Below the pieces are notes generated by a model. That model saw only the letters and a list, made by a program, of their open reading frames with translations. It ran no database searches and was not told the DNA's origin. The translations under genes were made by a program, and so were the position numbers. Below, piece by piece: positions 63,754 to 64,000 of a stretch of 64,000 nt of DNA (within the stretch, counting starts at the first letter, position 1; the number at the start of each line of letters is the position of its first letter). The DNA comes from G963720475 sp963720475. Its GTDB lineage: Bacteria; Actinomycetota; Thermoleophilia; Solirubrobacterales; Thermoleophilaceae. Location: contig OY970394.1 of NCBI GenBank assembly GCA_963720475.1, forward strand, positions 2,542,001-2,606,000, given 5' to 3'.

Positions 63754-64000
63754 TTACGGGCGCGGCTCGCGGCCGGCGCGCTCGAGCCCGACGCGCAGCG
63801 CCTGCTCGTGCGAGGTGTAGGCGTGGACCCACACCGCCAGCCCATCGCGTAGCTGGTTGACGCCGGCCCATACGCTGTCGATCTCGATTCCGCTGCCGCG
63901 GCCGCGTGCCTGCCAGTAGCCGAGCTGGACGATCACGTCGCCCGCGACCAGGGTCTCCTCGACATCAATGTTCGTTTGCTCGAACGCCTCGCGAATGCGT
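63754..64000 (-). CDS. SnoaL/NTF2-like protein, N-terminal part outside window
   Basis: The frame is open to base 64000. Visible residues include RIREAFEQTNIDVEETLVAG, VIVQLGYWQARGRGSGIEID and SVWAGVNQLRDGLAVWVHAY, then a helix at the end. The strand pattern and the WVHAYTSHEQAL end match SnoaL-type proteins. Paralog of the 903-1388 type. Start lies beyond the window. Confidence 0.7.
   Translation of the reverse strand, partial: RIREAFEQTNIDVEETLVAGDVIVQLGYWQARGRGSGIEIDSVWAGVNQLRDGLAVWVHAYTSHEQALRVGLERAGREPRP

Noticed and set aside
1..64000. CRISPR array, tRNA, rRNA or insertion sequence
   Set aside because: No spaced direct-repeat array, cloverleaf, rRNA-like sequence or transposase was seen on reading; a dedicated tRNA/Rfam search would be decisive.

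Overview
The window is high-GC DNA with short gaps between genes, many GTG/TTG starts and 1-4 base stop/start overlaps. Gene content points to an aerobic actinobacterium, most likely class Thermoleophilia (Solirubrobacterales-like). The clues are rpmE beside a DUF1385 membrane protein, an etfB-etfA-ETF dehydrogenase operon, a split cobalamin mutase, secreted proteins with Arg/Lys-rich C-terminal beta domains, and surface proteins with a PSPGT-type N-terminal anchor. There is no rRNA, tRNA or CRISPR array, so the placement is an inference.

Layout. 0-16.7 kb is mostly intact: a secreted protein, a minus-strand run gpsA-rpmE-CARDB-DUF1385-SnoaL, an MFS exporter, the ETF operon, a three-gene redox operon (MauE/thioredoxin fusion, helical protein, 16-Cys Tat-signal protein), icmB, a GT39-type glycosyltransferase and a secreted glycosidase. 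16.7-25.2 kb: icmA, two tandem RTX-type calcium-binding genes (both frameshifted), and a minus-strand set of cyclase, TetR, thiolase and HAD phosphatase. 25.2-36.7 kb: an XRE/nucleotidyltransferase pair with an operator-like palindrome, leucyl aminopeptidase, a GH31 glycosidase, a cupin, an SDR, small acidic proteins, and an acyltransferase next to an SRPBCC/acyl-CoA synthetase fusion. 36.7-44.6 kb: secreted or membrane proteins and a substrate-binding/VWA protein. 44.6-49.5 kb is accessory: RHH/MazF, a flippase-like protein, a sigma-factor cassette ending in ImmA/IrrE, and a junction near 48.69 kb where truncated immA meets a truncated GMC oxidoreductase. 49.5-64 kb: xseA-xseB, VOC, SDR, desaturase, aldo/keto reductase, HicAB, three tandem paralogs of an unrecognised small secreted family, a 1,102-residue exported protein, a beta-propeller protein and a SnoaL-like end fragment.

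Working together: thiolase, ETF/ETF dehydrogenase, isobutyryl-CoA mutase, acyl-CoA synthetase, acyltransferase and desaturase indicate active acyl-CoA and lipid metabolism. Roughly a third of the genes are split by one-base frameshifts, concentrated at 18-36 kb and 41-52 kb; I read most of these as assembly indel errors rather than gene decay, and give whole-gene spans.
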